The notes under the pieces were generated by a model. The model did no database searches, was not told the DNA's origin, and was given only the letters and a program-made list of their open reading frames with translations. A program made the position numbers and the translations under genes. Below are positions 19,250-26,977 of a DNA stretch of 48,155 nucleotides, piece by piece; the stretch's first letter is position 1, and every line of letters begins with the position of its first letter. The DNA lies in NCBI GenBank assembly GCA_016463225.1, contig JAEMRT010000033.1, positions 1 through 48,155 of the forward strand, in the 5' to 3' direction. Source of the stretch: Sphingopyxis sp. GTDB taxonomy: Bacteria > Pseudomonadota > Alphaproteobacteria > Sphingomonadales > Sphingomonadaceae.

Positions 19250-20644
19250 TTATCTTTCGCGACCAGCCTGAGAAATACTTGTCTGCAGCGGACTGATTAA
19301 ATAGCTCACTATTCTACGCGTCCCCGTCTTCACGTCCACCGTCGCGGCCAGCCCCGGCGCCAGCGCGTAGCGGCGCCCGTCCGCGTCGACAAAGCTGCGG
19401 TCGAGCGAGATCGTCGCGATGTAAACCAGCCCCAGATCCTTGTCCTGCACCGCGTCGCGGCTGATCCGGGCGACGCGGCCGGGTATGGCGCCATAGCGGG
19501 TGAACGGAAACGCCTCGAGCTTGACCGACGCTTCCTGACCCTCGCGGATGAAGCCGACGTCCTTGTTGAGGATCTTGGCCTGTACTTCGAGCGCGCCGCG
19601 CGCGGGGATGACGGTCATCAGCGGCTTGGCGGCTTCGACGACACCGCCGACGGTGTGAACCTCCATCTGCTGGACCGTGCCGTCGACGGGCGCGACGAGG
19701 CGCTGGAACCGGTTCATCTGGCGCGCCTTGGTCACTTCCTCACGGCGCAGGATCGCCTCGCCCTCGGCCTTTGCGAGGTCGGCGAGCGCGCTGCGCAGCG
19801 CCTGTTCGCGCGTTTCGCGGATCTGCTGGTCGAGCTTGCGCGCTTCGGACTGGCCGCGCGCGATCTGGGTCACCGCGACATCGCGTTCGCCGACCTCCTG
19901 CCGCCGCTGCCGCTCCATTTCGAGCAGGCGCTGGCCCGGCGCATAGCCCTTGGCGTCGAGCCGGTTCATGCGATCGATCTGGCGGTCGAGAATGGGAACG
20001 GTATCGGCGAGCCGCGCGACGGTCGCGCGCGCGGCGCCGGCGTCGGACAGCGCGGTCGAGCGCGCCGCGGCGAGGCTGGCAGAGGTCGCCTCGATCTCGG
20101 CCAGCTGCGCGGCGATCAGACGGCGCTGGGTGTCGGCGATCCCGGGCGGCGTGCCCGCGGGCGCGGTAAAGTCGAGCCCCCTGCCCGACAGGGCGCCGGC
20201 GATCGCGCGGCTGCGCGCCATGTCGAGCTCGGCGGCGGCGAGCGCCTTTTCGGCGGCGGCCAGATCGGCGCCGACGATCGTCGGATCGAGATCGAGTAGC
20301 GCCTGCCCCTTGCGGACAAAATCGCCGTTGCGCACATAGATGGCGCGCACGACCCCGGTGCCGGGCGACTGGACGAGCTTGATGTTGCCGGTCGGGATCA
20401 GCGTTCCGGGCGCCGAGGCGACCACGTCGACCCGCCCGAAGACCGTCCAGAGGATGGCCAGCACAAGACCAATCAGCGCCACCCATGTCGTCACCCGCGC
20501 GGTCGGCGAGACCGGGCGCTCGGCAACTTCGAGCGCGGCGGGCAGGAAGTCGGCCTCTTCGGTCGGGATCAGCGCCTTTCGCCGTTCGCGATCGGCGCGC
20601 AGGGCTTCTTTCAGGACATCCCAATGGTGACGCCAACCGCTCAT
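19250..20644 (-). CDS. HlyD-family type I secretion periplasmic adaptor
   Basis: 464 residues. A cytoplasmic N-terminus of about 50 residues precedes one membrane segment at 51-70 (VALIGLVLAILWTVFG). A lipoyl-like half motif follows at 90-120 (SPGTGVVRAIYVRNGD), then long Ala/Arg/Glu-rich coiled coils to about 320, then the second lipoyl half (RLVAPVDGTVQQMEVHTVGG) and a beta-barrel region. It should bridge the ABC transporter and the outer-membrane channel. The ATG overlaps the stop of the transporter gene (ATGA), so translation is coupled. Length and order are normal for the family. Confidence 0.93.
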   Translation of the reverse strand: MSGWRHHWDVLKEALRADRERRKALIPTEEADFLPAALEVAERPVSPTARVTTWVALIGLVLAILWTVFGRVDVVASAPGTLIPTGNIKLVQSPGTGVVRAIYVRNGDFVRKGQALLDLDPTIVGADLAAAEKALAAAELDMARSRAIAGALSGRGLDFTAPAGTPPGIADTQRRLIAAQLAEIEATSASLAAARSTALSDAGAARATVARLADTVPILDRQIDRMNRLDAKGYAPGQRLLEMERQRRQEVGERDVAVTQIARGQSEARKLDQQIRETREQALRSALADLAKAEGEAILRREEVTKARQMNRFQRLVAPVDGTVQQMEVHTVGGVVEAAKPLMTVIPARGALEVQAKILNKDVGFIREGQEASVKLEAFPFTRYGAIPGRVARISRDAVQDKDLGLVYIATISLDRSFVDADGRRYALAPGLAATVDVKTGTRRIVSYLISPLQTSISQAGRER

Positions 20645-22809
20645 GGCTGGACGCCCCCGGTCTGGCGGCGGTAGAGATCGGCGTAGCGCCCGCCCGCCCG
20701 CAGCAGCTCTTCATGTGTGCCGCGTTCGACGATATGACCATTTTCCAGCGCGATCAGATTGTCGCACTGCCGCACCGCCGACAGCCGGTGGGCGATGATG
20801 ATCACCGTCCGACCCGCCGAAATCGCCTTCAGGTTGCGCTGGATGATTTCCTCGCTCTCGGCGTCAAGCGCGCTGGTCGCTTCGTCGAGGATCAGGATGC
20901 GCGGCTGCGTCACCAGCGCGCGCGCGATCGCGAGCCGCTGGCGCTGTCCGCCCGACAGGTTGGTGCCGCGCTCCTCGACCGGCGTGTCATAGCCCTGCGG
21001 CAGCTTGACGATGAATTCGTGCGCGCCCGCAAGTTCGGCTGCCGCCATGACCTGCTCGAGCGGCATCGCGGGATTGGCGAGCGCGATGTTTTCGCGGATC
21101 GAGCGATTGAACAGGAGATTTTCCTGGAGCACGACGCCGATCTGGCGGCGGAGCCAGGCGGGGTCGATCTGCGCGATGTCGACGCCGTCGATCAGCACCC
21201 GCCCGCTTGCCGGCACATACATGCGCTGGAGCAATTTGGTCAGCGTCGACTTGCCCGACCCCGACGATCCGACGATCCCCAGCGTGGTGCCAGCCGGCAC
21301 GTCGAGATTGATGTCCTCAAGCGTCCACGGCCCCTCCAGCCCGTAGCGGAACTTGACCGCGTCGAAGCTCACCTCACCCTTCAGCGCCGGCAGGGCAACG
21401 CGGCTGCCCGTACCCGGTTCGACCGGCTGGTTGAGCACATCGCCCAGCCGTTCGATCGCGATACGCACCTGCTGGAAATCCTGCCACAACTGCGCCATGC
21501 GAATGACCGGCCCCGACACGCGCTGCGCAAACATGTTGAAGGCGACGAGTCCGCCAACGGTCAGATCCTTGTCGATCACCGCCTTGGCGCCGAAATAGAG
21601 GATCAGCACCATGTTGAGCTTCGAGATCAGCTGGATCAGCTGGCTGCCGGTATTGCCGAGATTGATGACCTTCTGCGACGCGAAACTGTATCCGGCGAGC
21701 TGGCGTTCCCAGCGATCCTGCCATTGCGGTTCGACGGCGCCGGCCTTGACCGTCTGGATGCCGCCGATGCTTTCGATCAGCAGTGCGTTGTTCGCCGCCG
21801 ACCGCTCAAACTTCTCCTCGATCCGCGCGCGGAGCGGCCCGGTGATGAAAATCGCGACGGCGACGTAACAGGGGATCGCCAGCACCGCGATGATGAAGAG
21901 CTTCACCGAGTAGAACCACATCACGACGAGGAAGACGATCGTAAAGAGCGGGTCGACCAATACGCTGAGCGATGCGTTGGTCAGGAATTCGCGGATCGTT
22001 TCCAGCTGGCGCACCCGCATCGCGACGTCGCCAACCCGGCGCGCCTCGAAATAGGCGAGGTTGAGACCGAGCAGATGGCGGAACAGCTTGGCGCCGAGTT
22101 CGACATCGATCTTCTGGCTCGTTTCGGAATAGAGCCGCGTGCGCAGCCAACCAAACAACGTCTCCCAGACCGACACGACGCCAAAGCCGACGACGAGGAT
22201 CGTCAGCGTGTCGAGCGTATTGTGAACCAGAACCTTGTCGATCACGTTCTGGAAGAACAGCGGCGAGGCAAGGCCGAGGAGATTGATCGCCAGCGTAACG
22301 AGCAGCACTTCGCCGATCAGCCGGCGGTATTTGACGATCTGCGGAATGAACCAGCTGACGTCGAACGCCCGGGTGATCCCGCCAATCCCTTCGCGCGTCG
22401 TGACGAGCAGGAGTTCGCCCGACCACATCGCCTCCAGCGCGGCGCGCTCGATCTTGATGACCTGGGGCTGGACGCCGTCGGTGCTGCGGCACGGTGGCTG
22501 GATCAGCGCCTCGTCGTCGGAGACGCGGGCGATGACAAACCAGCCCGCCGGGCCGTTCGCCATCGCCGGAAGCGGCGTCCGCTTCAGCTTGTCCCAGGTC
22601 GACCGGACCGATTTCGCGCGGACCTCGTCCTGCCGCTTGGCAATCCGCCTGAGGTCGTCCGCGTCGACCGCCCGGTCGTGTCCGACCCCATGCCGAAGCT
22701 GGTTAGGCTCGACCGCGATGCGATGTAGTGCGAGGATCGTTGCATAGGCAATCAGTCCGCTGTCGTCGCGGTCGCCGGCGACGGGTTGGGACGGGATTTC
22801 CGCGTTCAT
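20641..22809 (-). CDS. HlyB-like type I secretion ABC transporter with C39-like domain
   Basis: 722 residues with three parts. Residues 1-140 form a C39 peptidase-like domain with no catalytic cysteine (DDSGLIAY at 15-22), as expected for RTX exporters that bind but do not cleave the substrate. The transmembrane domain is at about 165-430. The nucleotide-binding domain has Walker A GSSGSGKST near 511, signature LSGGQRQR near 618, Walker B RILILDEATSALD near 640 and a switch histidine in IIAHRLS near 670. It should energise export of the RTX protein through the adaptor and outer-membrane channel. It overlaps both neighbours by ATGA. Confidence 0.95.
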   Translation of the reverse strand: MNAEIPSQPVAGDRDDSGLIAYATILALHRIAVEPNQLRHGVGHDRAVDADDLRRIAKRQDEVRAKSVRSTWDKLKRTPLPAMANGPAGWFVIARVSDDEALIQPPCRSTDGVQPQVIKIERAALEAMWSGELLLVTTREGIGGITRAFDVSWFIPQIVKYRRLIGEVLLVTLAINLLGLASPLFFQNVIDKVLVHNTLDTLTILVVGFGVVSVWETLFGWLRTRLYSETSQKIDVELGAKLFRHLLGLNLAYFEARRVGDVAMRVRQLETIREFLTNASLSVLVDPLFTIVFLVVMWFYSVKLFIIAVLAIPCYVAVAIFITGPLRARIEEKFERSAANNALLIESIGGIQTVKAGAVEPQWQDRWERQLAGYSFASQKVINLGNTGSQLIQLISKLNMVLILYFGAKAVIDKDLTVGGLVAFNMFAQRVSGPVIRMAQLWQDFQQVRIAIERLGDVLNQPVEPGTGSRVALPALKGEVSFDAVKFRYGLEGPWTLEDINLDVPAGTTLGIVGSSGSGKSTLTKLLQRMYVPASGRVLIDGVDIAQIDPAWLRRQIGVVLQENLLFNRSIRENIALANPAMPLEQVMAAAELAGAHEFIVKLPQGYDTPVEERGTNLSGGQRQRLAIARALVTQPRILILDEATSALDAESEEIIQRNLKAISAGRTVIIIAHRLSAVRQCDNLIALENGHIVERGTHEELLRAGGRYADLYRRQTGGVQP

Positions 22810-24470
22810 TGTCCCTCTTTCCCGGGCGATCGATGGGTGCCGTGTTTGACGAGGCTCCGCGGCTGGCCGGTATCGGTGCCGGGCGGCAGCAATTTCGGAT
22901 CCGTCGCGGGCGCGGGCACCTCGATCCGCTGGGGCCGCGCCACTGGCGCGCCGAGGCTGTCGATCGCGCGAAAAATGATGTCGCCAGGAAGCGCCCCGCG
23001 CTGCGCCGCGCGCTTCGTATATTCGGCAGGATCCAGAACGGGCGCGCGGGCGAGTAGCTGACGCGCCTCGAGCTGACCCATATGGCGGAGCAGTATCGCC
23101 TGTGCCACATAACGGTCGCGCTTGGTTGCGAGTAGCGCCACCTCGGTTTCGCGCAGCGAGTTTTGCGCAAAGAGCACGTCGAAGGTCGATCGCAGACCTT
23201 CGCGATACTCCTCAAACGTCCCTTCATAATAGATGCGCGCCGCCTTGAGCTGGAGCATTTGCGCCTCCAGGTTCCGCGTCGCCGTAATCCATTGGTTCCA
23301 AGCGTTCAGTACGGCCTGGACAACCTGCCGATGGGTCGCCTCGATGCGCAGGGCGTCGGCGCTTTGGCGGTTCTTCGCCTGTGCGACCAGCGAGCGCACA
23401 CGGCCGCCCGAAATCATCGGGATGGTCAGGGTCGCGCGGCCCGTGAAGGTGACATCATGCTCGCGCCGGTCAAACGGAGCCGCGGGTCCGCTCGTCCCGG
23501 CGATGCCCTGCACCGACAGCTGGGGATTGCCTTCGGCGCGGGCGGCGGCGATGCGCGCCCGCGCTGCGCGTTCGTTCAGGGCGGCGCGCGCGAGGTCCGG
23601 ATTCGCCGCCTCGGCGATCGCAAATGCCTCATCGGCGCTCGCCGGCAAACCAGGCAGATCGGGTTCTTCGGCCAGATTTCCAGGTTCGCGGCCGACGATC
23701 GCTACGAAGGCGGCATGGCTCGCCTCCAACTGCGCTTCGGCTGCATTGTGCTGGACACGCGCCGCCAGCAACTGCGTTTCGGCTTGGGCGATGTCGGTCC
23801 GCGTGAGTTCGCCGGCATCGCGCCGCGCGACGATTTCGCTTAGCGTCGCTTCGAGCACCTGAACATTCTTCTGGCGGATCATCAGTGAACGCCGATCGCG
23901 GCGCACGTCGCTATAGGCGGCAATAAGTTCCACCAGCAGATCGCCCTCCGCGCCGCGCAAAGCTTCGCGGCCTGCCGCGCTTGCCGCCACCGCGGCGGTC
24001 ACCGCACCGCGCACGCGGCCTCCGGTCGTGATCGGCTGGTCGATCACCAATTGTGTAGCGACATTGTCGCGCTGGATATGCGGATCGTTCAGCCGGTCCG
24101 AAATGGGCCGCCCCGCCTGGGTGATCGAACCCGGAAGGACATAATCGTAATTGCCGGAAATCTGGATCTGCGCCGTGGGCCGGACCCCCGACAGCGCGAT
24201 GCCGATTTCGTCGTCGGTGGCCCGAAGATCGTAGCGGCGTGCCGCAAGTTCTGGATTGGACATGAAGGTTTCGGCGATGGCTGCAGCGAGATTGTCGTCG
24301 GCAGGAGACTCGGCGGCATCCTCGTCGAAGGGCAGAACTGGGTCCAGATAAGCATCATGGACGCTGTTCAGTTGCGTTTCCTGGCCGACGGAAGGCGTGG
24401 CGAATGCTGTCGTAAGGATTAGCGCGAGACCGCCATTCCTTGCCAGCCTCGGACAAAGCCGCCGCCTCAT
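22806..24470 (-). CDS. TolC-family outer-membrane channel of the type I system
   Basis: 554 residues from ATG 24470. The frame is open to 24623, but this ATG puts a signal peptide (MRRRLCPRLARNGG then a hydrophobic core ending SVGQ) at the N-terminus and has an AGGA just upstream. The body has the two-fold TolC repeat pattern: NPELAARRYDLRATDDEIG, then Ala-rich helices, TRTDIAQAETQL-like GELTRTDIAQAETQL, and NPDLARAALNERAARARI in the second half. The C-terminal tail of about 60 residues is Pro-rich and probably periplasmic. It is the first gene of the exporter operon and overlaps the transporter gene by ATGA. Confidence 0.9.
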   Translation of the reverse strand: MRRRLCPRLARNGGLALILTTAFATPSVGQETQLNSVHDAYLDPVLPFDEDAAESPADDNLAAAIAETFMSNPELAARRYDLRATDDEIGIALSGVRPTAQIQISGNYDYVLPGSITQAGRPISDRLNDPHIQRDNVATQLVIDQPITTGGRVRGAVTAAVAASAAGREALRGAEGDLLVELIAAYSDVRRDRRSLMIRQKNVQVLEATLSEIVARRDAGELTRTDIAQAETQLLAARVQHNAAEAQLEASHAAFVAIVGREPGNLAEEPDLPGLPASADEAFAIAEAANPDLARAALNERAARARIAAARAEGNPQLSVQGIAGTSGPAAPFDRREHDVTFTGRATLTIPMISGGRVRSLVAQAKNRQSADALRIEATHRQVVQAVLNAWNQWITATRNLEAQMLQLKAARIYYEGTFEEYREGLRSTFDVLFAQNSLRETEVALLATKRDRYVAQAILLRHMGQLEARQLLARAPVLDPAEYTKRAAQRGALPGDIIFRAIDSLGAPVARPQRIEVPAPATDPKLLPPGTDTGQPRSLVKHGTHRSPGKEGQ

Positions 24471-24623
24471 ATCCTGGAACAGTCCGAACCATGTAAAATG
24501 TGCGCCAACCGGATATTCGGTGACGCGAGCGATTGTTCGTATCAAATAAGAAATTACCGACCGGCATTCCGAAACTTGCCAGTACCAATGCCGCCCGCCA
24601 CTCAAAAGCATGTGCCCCCACAT

Positions 24624-24671
24624 CCGGCCAAACAGGTCATTGGCCGGTTGAAAGCCAATTGATTACAATCA
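24624..24671. promoter_or_regulatory. Palindromes upstream of the exporter operon
   Basis: CCGGCCAA (24624-24631) and TTGGCCGG (24640-24647) form a perfect 8-bp inverted repeat around an 8-base spacer. TGATTACAATCA (24660-24671) is a second perfect palindrome of 5-bp arms. Both lie 150-200 bp upstream of the TolC-like start and just after a small minus-strand ORF. They could be operators or a hairpin ending the upstream transcript; no T run follows the first one, which argues against an intrinsic terminator. Confidence 0.3.
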
Positions 24672-24797
24672 CTCGCGAGTCAATCGGCAGATTGGGCCGG
24701 TTCGGTTGGATAACTCAAACGCTGTCCCTAACACTATCGCGCCGCCAACCAGCGTCGGAGCTAGTCGCACGTTCGCGGCTATGGCGGAGTATTTCAT
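24669..24797 (-). CDS. Possible 42-residue small membrane protein
   Basis: A 42-codon frame from ATG 24797 has a good AAGGG ribosome site seven bases upstream. It encodes one likely membrane segment (LAPTLVGGAIVLGTAFEL) and a short basic tail (LTRE). It starts about ten bases after the stop of the tail-anchored protein gene on the same strand, so it could be translated from the same message. No family is recognised. Size and ribosome site make it plausible but unproven. Confidence 0.4.
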   Translation of the reverse strand: MKYSAIAANVRLAPTLVGGAIVLGTAFELSNRTGPICRLTRE

Positions 24798-24807
24798 GTC
24801 GCACCCT

Positions 24808-25401
24808 TCATAGCGCCGTAAGCAAACCGCCAACTGCGAGTACCGACCCCAATAGGTAATAGGCCATCTGGTGACGATTGTAGTGCACGTTGAGCCGTTG
24901 GTATAAACTGGTGCGTTGCGGCCCCTCCCCGGTATTCCGCATTGCTGCAATAAGCTGCGCCTGCTCTCGCCGCAGCCGCTCCGAAGGCGTAAGCTGGATT
25001 TCAGAGCGAAATAGCTCGGGACCGTCGCGGATAAGTTCAACCTGCCAATCCCATTCCGCACTTGCAGCCCGAACGAAGTTTTTGGGATACACCGGGTCAA
25101 CATACCAATGCCGCTGCGTTTCCGCCGTGACAATCAAACCTCGTGTTTCTGCCCCTCCAATCAATCCCCGCGTGTTTTCGTCCCGGGGTCGAAATGTAAA
25201 AAACTTTGCTTGTGGCAGCACAAACATCCGCCCAAGAAGTTCCTCCAGCTCACCGGCATCGACGATGTCCGCGTCCCGAAACTCGAACCTCATTGATCGT
25301 CGAACCGACGACGGCTCGGGCAGCCTCAATGTGGGAAGTTCGTCCAAATGATCCGAGGCATTTTCCTCGCTCGACCTGCCCGATTTGTCGCTACCGCCCA
25401 T
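24808..25401 (-). CDS. Hypothetical tail-anchored membrane protein
   Basis: 197 residues; family not recognised. The N-terminal 30 residues are polar and acidic. A central part carries RFEFRDADIVDAGELEELL, then a region with charged helices (TPSERLRREQAQLIAAM), and the protein ends in one membrane segment (YYLLGSVLAVGGLL) at 181-195. With no signal peptide it should sit in the cytoplasm anchored by its C-terminus. It lies 57 bp downstream of the thermonuclease gene on the same strand. Codon use is less GC-biased than in the core genes. Confidence 0.65.
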   Translation of the reverse strand: MGGSDKSGRSSEENASDHLDELPTLRLPEPSSVRRSMRFEFRDADIVDAGELEELLGRMFVLPQAKFFTFRPRDENTRGLIGGAETRGLIVTAETQRHWYVDPVYPKNFVRAASAEWDWQVELIRDGPELFRSEIQLTPSERLRREQAQLIAAMRNTGEGPQRTSLYQRLNVHYNRHQMAYYLLGSVLAVGGLLTAL

Positions 25402-25458
25402 ACCTTGCCCCTATCAAACGCGCCTTCCTTTGACGGAAGCGACAGCAGGGGGTGGCGA

Positions 25459-26037
25459 TCAACACCAAGGGCGGCGTCCGCCCTCGTACCACCGGGCCAG
25501 CCCCTCATCGACGAGCGCCTCCCCGACGCTCTCGCCATCAACCATGACGATCCGCAGCTTGCGACCATATTGATCTTCGTCGCGGTCGATTGAACCCAGC
25601 GACACCGATCCTGCCTGCAACAGGTCGCGAAGCCGGACAGTAGCTCGATCACCCAACGCCTTTTCCCCCGGACACTGGTAATCGTGAGTCTCCGGCGTGT
25701 CGATGTCGGCAATCCTGATTTTCTCACCGTGCAGCCAGATTGTGTCCCCATCGACGACGCAGTTCTGACCGCCACCCACATGGCAGAATGAGAAGCTGAC
25801 GCGTTCCCCGGCAGGGGCGCGTTCTGGTTCGAGCACGGCTGCAGCTGTTTGGTGGTCAGGTGCACTCACGAGTTGCGACGGGACCGCGGCAGAGAGACGA
25901 CTGCCTAAATCGTTGAACCATCCCTGTAGGTAGGCCATGCCGATCGCGAAGGTGGCGAGAAACACAACAGCGAACAATACCCACGCCGGAAGGGATTTTC
26001 GCTTGGAGCTTCGGCGCGACTGATTCCATCGGCTCAC
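25459..26037 (-). CDS. Membrane-anchored thermonuclease (SNase) family protein
   Basis: 192 residues from a GTG with GGAG eight bases upstream. A basic N-terminus is followed by one membrane segment at about 19-38 (VLFAVVFLATFAIGMAYLQG) and a linker. The nuclease core comes next: CVVDGDTIWLHGEKIRIADI, DTPETHD, and EDQYGRKLRIVMVDG. The arginine, aspartate/glutamate and second arginine of the staphylococcal nuclease active site all have counterparts, so it could cleave DNA or RNA outside the inner membrane using calcium. It is short at the C-terminus relative to the staphylococcal enzyme. It diverges from the PD-(D/E)xK-like gene across a 71-bp gap. Confidence 0.88.
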   Translation of the reverse strand: MSRWNQSRRSSKRKSLPAWVLFAVVFLATFAIGMAYLQGWFNDLGSRLSAAVPSQLVSAPDHQTAAAVLEPERAPAGERVSFSFCHVGGGQNCVVDGDTIWLHGEKIRIADIDTPETHDYQCPGEKALGDRATVRLRDLLQAGSVSLGSIDRDEDQYGRKLRIVMVDGESVGEALVDEGLARWYEGGRRPWC

Positions 26038-26108
26038 GGTCTTTCTCCCCTTCGGCAGATGTGTGCTACGTCACTTCGAAAGGCAACAAGACGAACCGAG
26101 AGGCGAAT

Positions 26109-26864
26109 ATGCTCGTCGAAGAAGTGCATGATGCAATCTGCACCGCCCTTGTTGCCGCGGGTGGCAGTAGTTGCGACGACCTCATAGGCGATCCGAACGC
26201 TACGAAGGCGGACGTGTTTTTTGTCGATGCTGGCACTATCGTCGAAGTGAAGTCACTTACGACCGATCGAAATAGGACCGCATCCGTACGCCAAAAATCC
26301 GCGGAGATTTTAGATCATTCAGCTCGCTATGAGGGCGGAGCAGTTTTTTTCGGGGACGTAACCATCGAGTTAGGTGACCTACCCAAAAAGACAGCCGACA
26401 AGCTGTTAATGAACCTTGGCGCCCGCGTTGCAAAAGAAATCCGCAAGGCAAATCAGCAAATCAAGTGCACGGCGCGCACGTTGGGAGTGCGGCCAAAGGG
26501 ACTGCTGATATTTGGGGTGCCGGGGCACTTCGATACCCACGCTGGCGTTGTTGTCACGACCGCGTCAAGAGTTTTGGGCTTGGACAAGCATCGGGCGATA
26601 GAGGGCATTATGGTCATCGGCGTGCCCATCGAAGGTAGAGACACAAATCGCCCGCTAACCCTTAGCTATCATTCGCGCTCGTTCGACAGCATCCCTCAGG
26701 GCCTCATAGATCGAATAGCCAAGTCATGGGTGCGACATTTGGAAACCTCGGACGGAAAGCCCGTGAGCGTAGAATATGGGGCCGAGCAAGAGTTCATGGC
26801 GATGATGATTGTTGACGACAGCGATCATGTTCCTCCGTCGAACAGGAATCAGAAAGCGATATAG
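26109..26864 (+). CDS. PD-(D/E)xK-like hypothetical protein
   Basis: 251 residues. ATG 26109 is chosen over the upstream in-frame start at 26061 because GAGAGGCG sits just before it. The family is not recognised. The N-terminus resembles a restriction-endonuclease-like core: a helix with Glu4/Glu5 (MLVEEVHDAI), then Asp35 in ATKADVFFVD and Glu46-Val-Lys48 in TIVEVKSL, which matches the D...E-x-K pattern. The rest is mixed alpha/beta, with LLIFGVPGHFDTHAG and GIMVIGVPIEGRDT. The stop overlaps a GTG of a small ORF, which in turn overlaps the HEPN-like gene. Nuclease activity is an inference from a short motif. Confidence 0.7.
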   Translation: MLVEEVHDAICTALVAAGGSSCDDLIGDPNATKADVFFVDAGTIVEVKSLTTDRNRTASVRQKSAEILDHSARYEGGAVFFGDVTIELGDLPKKTADKLLMNLGARVAKEIRKANQQIKCTARTLGVRPKGLLIFGVPGHFDTHAGVVVTTASRVLGLDKHRAIEGIMVIGVPIEGRDTNRPLTLSYHSRSFDSIPQGLIDRIAKSWVRHLETSDGKPVSVEYGAEQEFMAMMIVDDSDHVPPSNRNQKAI

Positions 26865-26977
26865 TGCCACGAAACGGCAACTCGGAATACGAGCAAGGCG
26901 TTTTCGTCCTAGGGAGCACGACGGCGCCAGTCGCGTCCGCGCCGGTCGATACAGATAGCAAAGGCAACCAGATATGA
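26864..26977 (+). CDS. Possible 37-residue linker ORF between the two cassette genes
   Basis: A GTG-started frame of 37 codons (VPRNGNSEYE ... DSKGNQI) starts inside the stop of the upstream gene (taGTG) and ends in a TGA that overlaps the ATG of the downstream gene (ATGA). Such double overlap is typical of translational coupling. There is no strong ribosome site and no known family. It may be a real small protein, or only a coupling device that carries ribosomes to the next gene. Confidence 0.35.
   Translation: MPRNGNSEYEQGVFVLGSTTAPVASAPVDTDSKGNQI

Noticed and set aside
20485..22728. 747-codon plus-strand frame opposite the ABC transporter
   Set aside because: Antisense shadow of a GC-rich gene; rich in Arg, Asp and His with no recognisable domain, while the opposite strand encodes an intact transporter.
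24355..24623. Upstream extension of the TolC-like gene to 24623
   Set aside because: It would bury the signal peptide 50 residues into the protein; ATG 24470 with its own ribosome site is better.
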